Notes: generated by a model from the letters alone, not told the origin. Numbered from the stretch's first letter, positions 34,682 to 43,482 are shown. The stretch: 64,000 nucleotides of DNA from Atrina japonica (GCA_030159075.1 BROG01000110.1:1028501-1092500); one strand, 5' to 3'. Numbers and translations are program-made.

Positions 34682-34816
34682 CTAGTAAGTAATGATGGGG
34701 GTCCTACAAGAATCTATTGACCTGTGTCGCCTTACTACAATACGTGTTCTCCATGTAAGAATGATTCTCGTGTTTCTCTCTTCGGGTTGCATATCAATGT
34801 CGGATGAGTTATCCAT
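34682..34816 (-). CDS. Small orphan ORF B (44 aa), weak 3' stem-loop
   Basis: ATG at 34816-34814, TAG at 34684-34682. Basic and Arg-rich (TRIILTWRTRIVVRRHRS). The region after the stop continues without a clear frame to a degenerate stem-loop at 34535-34550. The 3' flank (about 34430-34530) matches the 3' flank of gene A, so this is another member of the same gene array, probably truncated. No family recognised. Confidence 0.35.
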   Translation of the reverse strand: MDNSSDIDMQPEERNTRIILTWRTRIVVRRHRSIDSCRTPIITY

Positions 34817-34987
34817 GATGAACTAATACCGAGACTTAGACAGTACTAGTTTATATAGAGTTTATGACTTACGCTGTATACTCTGCGTTTTCTTGTGATG
34901 TGAGCTCCAGATACCAAACAAGTCACATAATCCCTGAATGGCAACTTTCTACACTCTCTTATCTTTTTTTTCTCTCTTCATTTCCCC

Positions 34988-34989
<2 letters not shown>

Positions 34990-35022
<33 letters not shown>

Positions 35023-35034
35023 GTTTCCCACATT

Positions 35035-35088
<54 letters not shown>

Positions 35089-35100
35089 TCCCACATTTCT
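34990..35100. repeat. Two (CT)n runs
   Basis: CT runs separated and followed by GTTTCCCACATTTCTTC; long Ser/Leu-rich ORFs across are artefacts. Confidence 0.95.
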
Positions 35101-35339
35101 TCTCTTTCACTCCTGTTCTGATTCTTTATATTATTTGTCTTTGATTTTACACATAAAAAAGAAGAAGAAGAAGCAAAAAAAAAAAATGAGTATATATATA
35201 TAGTGGTAAGAAATGTGGGAAATCAGATCAACATCGACGAATGGGTCAAATGTTAAAAATGGGAACAATAAAGAGACAAAGTCGGTGGGCCTAAGACTGA
35301 TTATAGTAACAGCAGTTCTGTAGTCTCCTTATCAGCATT

Positions 35340-36470
35340 CTAATAAAAAGACGTATTCCCTTTGTCATCTCTGTATGCCTTACTTATTCTCTTTGTATGC
35401 CTTACTTATACTCTTTGTATATTCTGCCAGTCTCATAGAGTTGCGTAATGCACTTCTGTTTTATACCTCTAATAAGTCGTATAATTTTTTATCCTCTTTG
35501 TCACCGTATCTGTGAAGATACATACTAGATACTGTATGACCAAACACAAGGTCAGTTTCATCAAGTCTAATACCCCGCTAAAGAGAGCTTTTGAAATAGT
35601 CTTCAGAGAATTAGTGTTGCCTTACTGTTACTATGTATAATGCATAAGAATGAAGTAAAACACGTATAACTTTGCACTCATAACTCTGTAACATTCTAGA
35701 GAAACAGGCAAAACAGTACCTTTTACAAGACGTACTCCCTTTGTACCCTTACTTTCTGCATCCTTACTTATTCTCTTTGTATGCCTTACTTATACTCTTT
35801 GTATATTCTGCCAGTCTGATAGAGTTGCGTTATAGACGTCTGTTTTATACCTTCTAATAAGTCGTATAATTTTTTATCCTTTTTGTCACCGTATCTGTGT
35901 AGATACATCCTAGATACTGTATGTTTACATCTTAATCACCAACTTACACTACACAAACACATGGTCAGTTTCATCAAGTCTAATACCCCGCTAAAGAGAG
36001 CTTTTGAAATAGTCTGCAGAGAATTAGTGTTGCCCTACTGTTACTTTGTATAATACATAAGAATGAAGTAAAACACGTATAACTTTACACTCATAACTCT
36101 GAAATAGTCTAGAGTACGTTTTACTTTACTGATACGTATGAGATTATCTATACGGCATTAGACGCACTCCCTTTGTACCCTTACTTTCTGCATCCTTACT
36201 TATTCTCTTTGTATGCCTTACTTATACTCTCTGTATCCCGCCCTTTTTCATAGAGTTGAGTTATACACTTCTGTTTTATACCTTCTAATAAGTCGTATAA
36301 ATTTTATTCCTCTGTATCACTGTATCTGTGTGTAGATACGTAGTAGATACTATATATACACCTTAATAACCAACATACAATACACAAGCACAAGCTAATT
36401 TTTTCTCAAGTCTAAAACCCCACTAAAGAGAACTTTTGATATAGTCTGCATTGAATGATGTTTAGCAGGG
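35340..36470. repeat. ~400-bp unit repeated three times
   Basis: Units start near 35345, 35725 and 36165. Shared segments: CTTACTTATTCTCTTTGTATG, GATAGAGTTGCGT, CTTCTAATAAGTCGTATAA, CACCGTATCTGTG and AAGTCTAATACCCCGCTAAA. No conserved ORF. Confidence 0.85.
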
Positions 36471-36589
36471 ATATCATATAAGGTATCGTAGACTTCTGTC
36501 ACACTGAAAGGAATGAGCTCTATAACTTGTCGAACCTATTGAACTTTGAAACTCTGTAAGCCAGAACATTGAACATTTCCATACTTCAC

Positions 36590-36905
36590 AACTTGTGTCA
36601 CTTGTGTTACTTGTGTCTCTTGTGTTACTTGTATCACTTGTACCACTTGTGTTACTTGTGTTATTTGTGTTACGTGTGTTACTTGTGTTACTTGTGTTAC
36701 TAGTACCACTTGTGTTACTTGTATCACTTGTACCACTTGTGTTACTTGTGTTATTTGTGTTACTTGTGTTACTAGTACCACTTGTGTCACTTGTCCCACT
36801 TGTGTTACTTGTGTTACTTGTGTTACTAGTACCACTTGTGTTACGTGTGTCACTTGTGTTACTTGTGCCACTTGTGTTACTTGTGTTACTTGTGTCACTT
36901 TGAGA
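36590..36905. repeat. ACTTGTGTT/ACTTGTGTC minisatellite
   Basis: About 30 copies of a 9-bp unit (TTACTTGTG and variants TCACTTGTG, CCACTTGTG, CTAGTACCA). Open in several frames on both strands (Thr-Gln-Val or Asn-Thr-Ser repeats on the minus strand). Short versions of the same unit occur in the right arm near 40690-40745. I treat it as a repeat, not a gene. Confidence 0.8.
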
Positions 36906-36924
36906 CATCATAACTTAGAACGTC

Positions 36925-37030
36925 GCACACGTTGCAAACTTTGAGAACGGCACAAACACTTGATCACTTTGGCAAACTTTGAAACATGAGAACGGTACAT
37001 ACTTGATCACTTTGACAAACATTGAGAACG

Positions 37031-37118
<88 letters not shown>

Positions 37119-37179
37119 TGGCAAACTTTGAAACATGAGAACGGTACATAAATGATCACTTTGACAAACATTGAGAACG

Positions 37180-37248
<69 letters not shown>

Positions 37249-37310
37249 ATCACTTTGGCAAACTTTGAAACATGAGAACGGTACATACTTGATCACTTTG
37301 ACAAACTTTT
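36925..37310 (-). repeat. Internal copies of the 41-bp unit with (CA)n expansions
   Basis: Inverse units AAACATGAGAACGGTACATA, TGATCACTTTGACAAAC separated by two CA runs (37031-37117; 37184-37244). Confidence 0.9.
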
Positions 37311-37478
37311 CAAAGTCATCTTTTGGTCATCATGTAGACGTACCGATGTGGAGCCTCCCTTCTGGGAACATCAAAGTGACTGACGGGAACGAGTCTAAAT
37401 ATAGAAGAAGAAGAAGAAGAACGGCTATAAAGTAAAGTGAAGTGCAGTGACCAAACATCATTTGAATCAGTCATCAAC

Positions 37479-37754
37479 ATGAGTTATCCAGGCTTGTCAC
37501 AGACGTACCCAAATTATTCACCTAATATTACACCTTACATAGAAGGGGCCGATGAGTTTGATGAAGTTCTCAAAACGTTAGACCAGTTGCAAGAAAAACA
37601 AGAAAACTTGCTATCCAAATTACAGAAAATGAGAGAAGAACTCACGACTATTACAGCTACTCTGAAAGAATTGAGGGAAAAATACTGCCAGGAGTCAGAA
37701 CATCGTATATGGGGTACGAATGTAAGCCTAGGCCACAGTCTCAGCTTTGTATAA
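37479..37754 (+). CDS. Small orphan gene C (91 aa), coiled coil
   Basis: A TATAAAG box at ~37423-37430 places transcription start near 37455, which selects the ATG at 37479 over the in-frame ATG at 37437. N-terminus is Pro/Tyr-rich (SYPGLSQTYPNYSPN). Residues ~25-70 form a strong coiled coil (DQLQEKQENLLSKLQKMREE, then a LKELREKY segment), followed by a polar tail. No histone-type stem-loop follows; instead ~82-bp repeats (37870-38140). No domain known to me. Confidence 0.5.
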   Translation: MSYPGLSQTYPNYSPNITPYIEGADEFDEVLKTLDQLQEKQENLLSKLQKMREELTTITATLKELREKYCQESEHRIWGTNVSLGHSLSFV

Positions 37755-37869
37755 TTTGTGGTGAAGCTTGGCAATTGGTCCATTGGACATTGGTCTTGTA
37801 TGGACAAGTACAACCGTAGTAGTGAGACAAAGTGACTTAAAAGTTTTGTTGATGTATTCATTGTGATGA

Positions 37870-38140
37870 ACGTTTTTAAGTTTAATTATTGTACATAGTC
37901 ACAGAAAGTGATTCAGTGTTCTCAAAGTTAATGGTCTGATAGTTAATGTTTTCATAGTTCATGCTTATGTATTGTACATAGTCACAGAAAGGTAATCAGT
38001 GTTCTCAAAGTGAATGTTCTGATAGTTAATGTTCTCATAGTTCATGCTTATGTATTAGTCACAGAAAGTGAATCAGTGTTCTCATAGTTAATGTTCTGAT
38101 AGTTATTGTTCTTATAGTTCATGTATTGTACATAGTCACA
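37870..38140. repeat. ~82-bp tandem repeat, three units
   Basis: Unit landmarks: CACAGAAAGTGAATCAGTG, TTCTGATAGTTAATGTT, TAGTTCATGCTTATGTATT. Lies in the possible 3' region of gene C. Confidence 0.85.
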
Positions 38141-38532
38141 GAGGGACGGCCCTAATCCTCTGTCGACTATCTAAAACGTTTTTTAGCGGGGCATTAAACT
38201 TATTAAAATTTGATCTGGTGTTTGTGTATTTATGACTAAAAGGTGTACACGTTTAGAGTACACTTAGAGTTTAAACCTATTGAATATAAGGTGTACACGA
38301 GTACACTTAAGAGTCCTGCTCTAGTATCTAAAAGGTAGACACAAAGGAGTGATCTAATGTAAAAAAAAAAACTACAAAACTATGAGTAGAAGAAGATCAA
38401 GAGTAAAAGTGTAATACTTAGAGTAGAAGAGATACACAGAAAAAATAAGAGATACAGAATAAGGGTATACAAAGGATCTATGTTTTAAAACTGCTCTAAT
38501 CAGTCATAGGTTTCTTTTCGTAAAAGTTAGGT

Positions 38533-38548
38533 GGCCCTGAAAAGGGCC
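38533..38548 (-). terminator. Histone-type 3' stem-loop D
   Basis: Minus strand GGCCCT-TTTC-AGGGCC, perfect stem with the canonical TTTC loop, preceded by AAC and followed by ACCTAAC; then CGAAAAGAAACC 15 nt downstream. Confidence 0.8.
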
Positions 38549-38564
38549 GTTGGTGTTTTAGGCT

Positions 38565-38759
38565 TTATAGCCCATGGCATAAAAAGCATTTTGTCCGTTT
38601 TCTCTGCCGTCTTTCTCTTATTCTTTTTTCAAGCTTCACGAGTTCAATCCATTCGTTGATATTTGATAACCAGCCCATCTTTCTTCCTGCTATATCGGCG
38701 CATATCATCCATTCTTCTTTTTCTTGTACTTGGTCCCACATGGTTACACAGTCAGCCAT
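38565..38759 (-). CDS. Small orphan gene D (64 aa), divergent from gene E
   Basis: ATG at 38759. Sequence has a Trp-rich first half (MW, EEWM, MGWL, NEWIEL) and a highly basic C-terminus (RIRERRQRKRTK, then CFLCHGL) that could be a nuclear or nucleic-acid-binding tail. The frame ends 17 nt before the stem-loop at 38533-38548. Head to head with gene E, 120 bp between start codons, sharing a TGACGTCA palindrome (38802-38813). No family recognised. Confidence 0.55.
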   Translation of the reverse strand: MADCVTMWDQVQEKEEWMICADIAGRKMGWLSNINEWIELVKLEKRIRERRQRKRTKCFLCHGL

Positions 38760-38879
38760 GATCAAGCAATGACTATAGACTCTGAGACATACTCGACAGG
38801 ATGTGACGTCACATGTCGCGTGAGCGTTTCTTCTTCTCCTTCTTGTTGAACATCGCTTAGTGAAAAAACTAAAACCAAA
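38760..38879. promoter_or_regulatory. Shared promoter of genes D and E
   Basis: 120 bp. Contains ATGTGACGTCACAT and a T-rich/CTTCTTCTC stretch. No clear TATA on either side. The start context of gene E, ACCAAAATGG, parallels that of the gene at 40029 (ACCAAAGATGG). Confidence 0.5.
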
Positions 38880-39107
38880 ATGGAGAGCATCTATACAGAA
38901 GCTATTTACAAAATTATTCTGTTACAACAGAAGACCAAGTGGCGTACCATGAAGTGTAATCGTTACTATCAGAGTCTACTGACAAAACTGAATCTGAGAT
39001 GGAGGCAATTGAAACATCAGCAAACCTCGCAGAAAGTCAGAGATGATTTCGATAGGCAGTACCGACAGGACTTAGAGTATTTGTCAGCTCAGTATGTTTT
39101 CTACTAG
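38880..39107 (+). CDS. Small orphan gene E (75 aa, in-frame TAG then 47 more codons)
   Basis: Start ATG at 38880; Lys/Arg/Gln-rich helix-forming sequence (RYYQSLLTKLNLRWRQLK, DDFDRQYRQDLEYL). TAG at 39105-39107, followed without frame change by 47 codons to TAA at 39249-39251, five nt before stem-loop E. The post-TAG part ends in a basic motif (RRLPLKKRRC) like the end of gene F (LPFKKRFC). So the TAG may be a nonsense mutation in a ~122-aa gene, a readthrough site, or an artefact. No family recognised. Confidence 0.5.
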   Translation: MESIYTEAIYKIILLQQKTKWRTMKCNRYYQSLLTKLNLRWRQLKHQQTSQKVRDDFDRQYRQDLEYLSAQYVFY

Positions 39108-39256
39108 AAAAAACAGATTAGAGCTAGTTTTCGTCAACAACAGATACCGATCATCATGACGATCAAGAGAAAGACAGATGATCTACTGGAAGCAGAACGC
39201 CGTTTACCTCTGAAAAAGAGAAGATGTTTACTGTCAATATTAGTAACCTAACTAAC

Positions 39257-39272
39257 GACCCTTTTCAGGGCC
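39257..39272 (+). terminator. Histone-type 3' stem-loop E
   Basis: GACCCT-TTTC-AGGGCC followed by ACCCAAC; one A-C mismatch in the stem. Then TTAGAAAAG as the purine block. Confidence 0.7.
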
Positions 39273-39500
39273 ACCCAACTCATTAGAAAAGTAATCTAAA
39301 CTGTATTGAGATATGTTACATCTACTACTACTGTATAAAACATAAAACCTGTTACTCATTTTATCGGTTATAAACCCTATAAACTCATTTTATTGTGTCA
39401 TAAACCCTATAACTCATATTCTTGTCTCATAAACCCTATAACTCATTTTATTATATACACTGCACATTCAGTTTAAGGTTTCTTCTCGTAAGATATAAGT

Positions 39501-39516
39501 GGTCCTGAAAAGGACC
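39501..39516 (-). terminator. Histone-type 3' stem-loop F
   Basis: Minus strand GGTCCT-TTTC-AGGACC, perfect 6-bp stem with a compensated base pair relative to stem-loop D (T-A for C-G), then ACTTATATC and CGAGAAGAAACC. The compensated pair is evidence the fold, not only the sequence, has been kept. Confidence 0.8.
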
Positions 39517-39542
39517 GTTGTTTTTGGCATATCTGCCATGAT

Positions 39543-39812
39543 TCATGTACAGAATCTCTTTTTAAACGGCAAACACTTCTCATCCATCTGCTTACGTTTT
39601 TTCTCTTCACTACCAAACCGTAAAACAGAATTGAGAAGTACAATTCGTCTCAGGCGAACATCTTCTTTTCCCTGATGAAAGTTCAGATCAATCTTTCGTA
39701 ACTTCTCTTTAGTATCACGAATAATCTGCCTAGTATCATATACAGGCTCGATTAGAACAGGTTCGATTTCTTGTTCCATAGTGTACTCCATAGTATAAGC
39801 CATGTTTGACAT
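39543..39812 (-). CDS. Small orphan gene F (89 aa)
   Basis: ATG at 39812, preceded by A/T-rich sequence and a CCAAT box. N-terminus acidic/Met-rich (YTMEYTMEQEIEPVLIEP), a middle amphipathic region (RQIIRDTKEKLRKIDLNF) and a C-terminus LPFKKRFC similar to the end of gene E's extended frame. The stop is 26 nt before stem-loop F. Divergent from the 77-aa gene at 40029, 216 bp between starts. No known domain. Confidence 0.55.
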   Translation of the reverse strand: MSNMAYTMEYTMEQEIEPVLIEPVYDTRQIIRDTKEKLRKIDLNFHQGKEDVRLRRIVLLNSVLRFGSEEKKRKQMDEKCLPFKKRFCT

Positions 39813-40028
39813 TTTTTTATTTTTATCACTCTTAGACTGATTTCTCCTAGCCGTCTATCACTCTTGACGTTTTCATTGGTGGAATCACGTTGCCAAACGA
39901 TACATAGACCAATCATCAAAAAGGTCAAAGTTGACGAGACGGAGTGCGTCGCGTGCACTATACTGCTCATATAAAAAGCCGTGCGCGTCTCATTTCACTG
40001 CGCTTCATTCCAGAAGACAAAACCAAAG
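39813..40028. promoter_or_regulatory. Shared promoter of gene F and the 77-aa gene
   Basis: Contains TATAAAAAG at 39970-39978 for the right-hand gene and two inverted CCAAT-type boxes (ATTGGTGG; CCAATCATC). The half nearest the right gene is homologous to the gene A promoter (GTCGCGTGC, ATATAAAAAGC, TGTGCGCGTC). Confidence 0.6.
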
Positions 40029-40262
40029 ATGGCACAGCCAACTAGGACAACAACAAACATTTATTTGGACAGCACACTCTTTTGGGCGAGTAAGCCCAAA
40101 TACATTTTGGACAGATTGAAGACGGCCTCCCAGGAGTGGGAGTATTTTGAGAAGCAGAAGGCCGGGATGACGAGATTCTGTGAAGTTGCTGCGGCCCGTG
40201 CAGCAGCAGCAGAAAGGAAAAAGCTAGTGTGCTGTAGGGAGTGCTGCTGCTGTTGCCTATAA
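40029..40262 (+). CDS. Small orphan gene G (77 aa), histone-type 3' end
   Basis: ATG at 40029, 59 bp after the TATA start, TAA at 40260-40262. Central helix-like block (KPKYILDRLKTASQEWEYF, QKAGMTRF) shared with gene A. C-terminus has an Ala-rich segment (AAARAAAAERKK) then a Cys cluster (CCRECCCCCL), encoded by GCAGCA- and TGCTGC-type triplets and possibly expanded. Stem-loop 31 nt after the stop. Not a histone by motif; no family recognised. Confidence 0.55.
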   Translation: MAQPTRTTTNIYLDSTLFWASKPKYILDRLKTASQEWEYFEKQKAGMTRFCEVAAARAAAAERKKLVCCRECCCCCL

Positions 40263-40293
40263 GGCACAGGGTTTTAAACAACCCGAAACAAAC

Positions 40294-40309
40294 GGCCCTT
40301 TTCAGGGGT
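40294..40309 (+). terminator. Histone-type 3' stem-loop G
   Basis: GGCCCT-TTTC-AGGGGT then CACCTAAC; the last two stem pairs are weakened by one inserted G. Followed by CGAAAAAGAAACC. Loop and flanks are canonical. Confidence 0.65.
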
Positions 40310-41975
40310 CACCTAACTTACACGAAAAAGAAACCTTAACTGAAACTATGCAGTTTTTGTGTTGTGTTATACTATAGTGGTAAGTCTAGTAGTAAGTAAG
40401 TTTAATTCTTTTACTTGATTGAACAAATTTTATGAGATAGAAATCAATTCTAAAAATAGTAACATTAAAAACTTGAAAATAAGTTCAGTTAGACTACTGA
40501 GAGCTCATTTGGCAGCCGAAGCTCGAAGAGTCAACATCGTCAGAAAAACTCTCTCTGGGTAAGTGTTTAATTTTTTTATTTTATATACAGTAGTACAAGA
40601 AATAATATAAAATAATACAGATACTATTTTCACTATCTGAACTTTGATACTTGTTGAAACGACGTAAGTGAACAACTTCATACTTCGCAACTTTGTCACT
40701 TGTGTCACTTTGTCACTTGTGCTACTTGTGTCACTTTGTCACTTTGAGACTTCATAACTTAGAACGTTGCACACGTTGCAAACTTTGAAACATGAGAACG
40801 GTACACACTTGATCACTTTGACAAACTTTGAAATATGAGAACGGTACACACTTGATCACTTTTGCAAACTTTGAATACGTTGCACACTTTCATGTTCTAT
40901 GGTTCTCACTCCTGCCGTGAGATTAGTCAGTCCCATGATTCCATACCCAAGATGGCTACCCTTCCTAAACTTCCTGTTTCGCTACCCACCCACCCCTCTG
41001 GTTTATTGCCTACAGCCCATAAAGAGTCATCATCCCTTTTGTTCCACCCTATAGTCTATACAGAGTAATCGCCCTTTGTTTCATCTATACAGTCTATACA
41101 GAGTGATCTCCCTTTTCCCCATCTCTACAGTCTATACAGAGTAATCTCCCTTTGTTCCACTATAGAGTCTATACAGAGTAATCTCCCTTTGTTTCACCTA
41201 TACAGTCTATACAGAGTGATCTCCCTTTAGTCCTACTCATACAAGCTATACAGAGTAATCTCCCTTTGTTTCACCTGTAAAGTCTATACAGAGTGATCTC
41301 CCTTTGTACATACTCGTCACTTCTACAAGCCTTAGTACAAGTCTTAGTTCAAGCTTGAATCGAGCTCGGCCTATCGCTTCTCGTGCATGCGCATGATACA
41401 CAACTCTCAACGACGGTGCCGCCACCAACTACTAGTTTCACCGACGGTGGCGCCACCAACTACTAGTTTCACCGACGGTGGCGCCACCAACTACTGGTTT
41501 CACAAACCTGGAAAAACCCAAAGTTTCGGTTCTAAAAATAGATCCACTCTCAGCTCAAAACTGGAAAACCCCAAAGTTTCGGTTCTAAAAATAGATTCAC
41601 TCTCAGCTCAAAACTGGAAAAACCCAACTTCTCTCTCTTCCCGTTGACTTCTCGCAAACTCACGTGACCTCTCGTGAACTCTCGTGACCCCAACCTCTTG
41701 TAACGAAGGCTCTCATTGGCTCCTTAACCAAGATGGCCGCCTCCACAACCTTCCACTTCCGGTCATAGACACGCCTCCAAGCTCAACGATTGGCTCTTTC
41801 TCCTTATTGCCATGACAACATGACCTCACTTCCGGTATGACCTCACTTCCGGTATGACCTCACTTCCGGTATGACGCACTTCCGGTTATGACGTCACAGG
41901 TGGCTCCATGGTGCGCATTTGAATTGACCAATCAGAAGCCAGTATTCTGATGACGTCATCAACAGCGCCACTGGT

Positions 41976-41990
41976 GGCGCCCCCTAGCGG
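41976..41990 (-). promoter_or_regulatory. CTCF-core-like site, right arm
   Basis: Reverse complement of the left-arm site, also a 15/15 match to the core. The pair is convergent, an automatic result of the inverted arms. Confidence 0.5.
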
Positions 41991-42070
41991 CAAAATTCAA
42001 ATTGCGCACCATGGAGCTGCCTATAACTACTCTAGCAAAGTACCAGGACCGCAGTTACTGCTAAAGGGTC

Positions 42071-42437
42071 ACAAAATTCTGACGTAAATTACTATGACGT
42101 CACAATCTAGCACAGTAAAAATTTCTTCCGGTTGTGTATGGATCTAGGCGTTAATTTAGTAATAGAATTGAGCAAAATACATCGACTGGCTTATTCAGGT
42201 TACGTTTTTACACACTTCGTTTCTTTTTTAAATGAATTGGACAGATCTGACGTCACCTGCATATGACGCGAGCAAAAAATGCACTGTGACGTAATAATTA
42301 TGAAATTATTGATATGGGCACTAATTAGCAGTATAAGGAATGTCAGCGAAGGTTATTTTTATAGCGTCTTCACGTGAATTAATTGTCTTAGTTTGGTGGT
42401 TATTTTAAGTCTTTCTTTAATAAAAGGTTTCATGAAT
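42071..42437. other. No gene seen
   Basis: Flank of the long element; no ORF or repeat recognised. Confidence 0.4.
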
Positions 42438-42597
42438 TGGGTGTTTTCATATTGATCCTGTATTAAGTCATAGTAAAAACGTATTGTGTCTCGATCAACT
42501 GTATTGGGCCTCAGCTTCGCCTCGAGTCAATACAGCTGACTCCAACCCAATACGACTGTACTCGGGCATAATACAGGATTAATGTAAAAACACCAAT
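42438..42597. mobile_element. Foldback MITE
   Basis: Left GGGTGTTTTCATATTGATCC with TGTATTA, right TAATACAGGATTAATG with TAAAAACACC, inverted with few mismatches. Inner part also palindromic around CAACTGTATTGG and CCAATACGACTG. A possible AATT duplication flanks it. Confidence 0.7.
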
Positions 42598-42689
42598 TTA
42601 ATAACACTAGTATTGAAATGTATCATTGTTGCCATAGTTTTATACCTTCTCGAAATCAAAAACCATATCAAAGATATATACTGTATGCA

Positions 42690-43330
42690 CCTCTGTTTGG
42701 ATTTATGGCAACATGCTCAAAATGTTTAGAGTACTTCATAACATCATACAAAGAGGTACATAGGAGGATCCAGCAAATGTTCCGGCAATCTATTGTCTAT
42801 GCTCCGTACACTTCTAATACTGCAAGAATTAAGAAGACGCCTAAGCAACATTGTACATTTGCTTATTCCAGAATCGATGTTAATCGGATGATGCTAATCA
42901 ATTCCAAATAAATTTAGAAATTTTTAAAGATATTTTTCTCATGGTATAAGAATATATGTCTTTTCTATGACAATTAAACATAGACAAATATATGAAAAAC
43001 ATTTTATCATCATACACAGCTTTTTCTACTAAAAGTGGTACATCTTAATCTGAATAAACATTTACTGGTTATCATAATATCAATTTCTTCCAACACCATT
43101 CAAAACATAAAAACACTCTAAAAAACGATATATGTAGCGCTTTGACACAGGATCTTTAAGCAAACCGCTGATACCAGTTGTGCCCCTTTATTGACCGACC
43201 TGTTCCTTTACAAAGATACTGCATTCAGAACCTTCTGAATCAAAGATAGAAAAAGTTTTATTTACCTTTACTTTAAAGATATTGACGAGGTTTAGTAAAT
43301 TGATAAGGACAATTTTATACCTAAAAATGT
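42690..43330 (+). pseudogene. Penelope-like RT remnant
   Basis: In frame fragments recall the family: EVHRRIQQMFR-type (for RYIAGSSKCS), PKQHCTFAYSRIDVNRM (for LQQYCTVAYSRSGVNQM), and near 43150-43300 segments for CAPLLTDL-type and RYIDEV-type sequence. Old and heavily mutated; distinct from copies 1 and 2. Confidence 0.55.
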
Positions 43331-43369
43331 GAATTCCTGATATATTCCAAAGGAAAAGATAAAAATTTT

Positions 43370-43482
43370 CGGATACCAAAGTATAAATCAATAGAATGTC
43401 CAGGACATAGATACAAATTCGGTAAAAATGGACAAACACGGACCTCTGGAAACCAAGAGGTGGGATCAGGTGCCATGGATAA
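43370..43482 (-). mobile_element. Penelope-like 3' UTR fragment, inverted
   Basis: Reverse complement of the 3' end: CACCTGATCCCACCTC, GGTTTCCAGAGGTC, GTCCATTTTTACC, ATGTCCTGGACATTC. A small repeat of GGTTTGATAGTCCG follows (43500-43560). Confidence 0.7.

Larger units (their letters stand above)
31153..42070. mobile_element. ~10.9-kb element with long inverted arms and small genes ending in histone-type 3' signals
   Basis: The outer ends are inverted copies: left GACCCTTTAG-CTGCGGTCC, right GGACCGCAG..CTAAAGGGTC. Homology continues inward, with indels, to about 33512 on the left and 39902 on the right, so each arm is ~2.2-2.4 kb. Inside are small ORFs on both strands (33237-33371, 34682-34816, 37479-37754, 38565-38759, 38880-39107, 39543-39812, 40029-40262) and six histone-type 3' stem-loops, plus minisatellites. 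No transposase, polymerase or integrase was found, so it is non-autonomous or uses host enzymes. No clear target-site duplication is visible. It could be a foldback element, a virus-derived insertion, or an inverted segmental duplication of a host locus. Confidence 0.7.
39902..42070 (-). repeat. Right inverted arm
   Basis: Inverse counterpart of 31153-33512. It has two rather than four of the 53-bp units and lacks the ~120-bp insertion seen on the left at about 31175-31300. It contains the small gene 40029-40262, homologue of 33237-33371. Confidence 0.85.

Noticed and set aside
36474..36911. 145-aa Thr/Asn/Ser-rich ORF and the overlapping 120-aa Thr-Gln-Val ORF (minus) and Leu/Val ORF (plus)
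   Set aside because: All arise from one 9-bp minisatellite open in several frames on both strands; no non-repeat coding signal.
36915..37286. Cys-Val repeat ORFs
   Set aside because: Translations of (CA)n/(GT)n runs.
38880..39107. Gene E as a diverged H2B (EAIYKIILLQ resembles the H2B first helix)
   Set aside because: Similarity is limited to a few residues and the rest of the histone fold signature is absent.
31153..42070. Interpretation as a Polinton/Maverick or an integrated herpesvirus-like genome
   Set aside because: Long inverted arms would fit, but no polymerase, integrase, protease, capsid or terminase motif is present.
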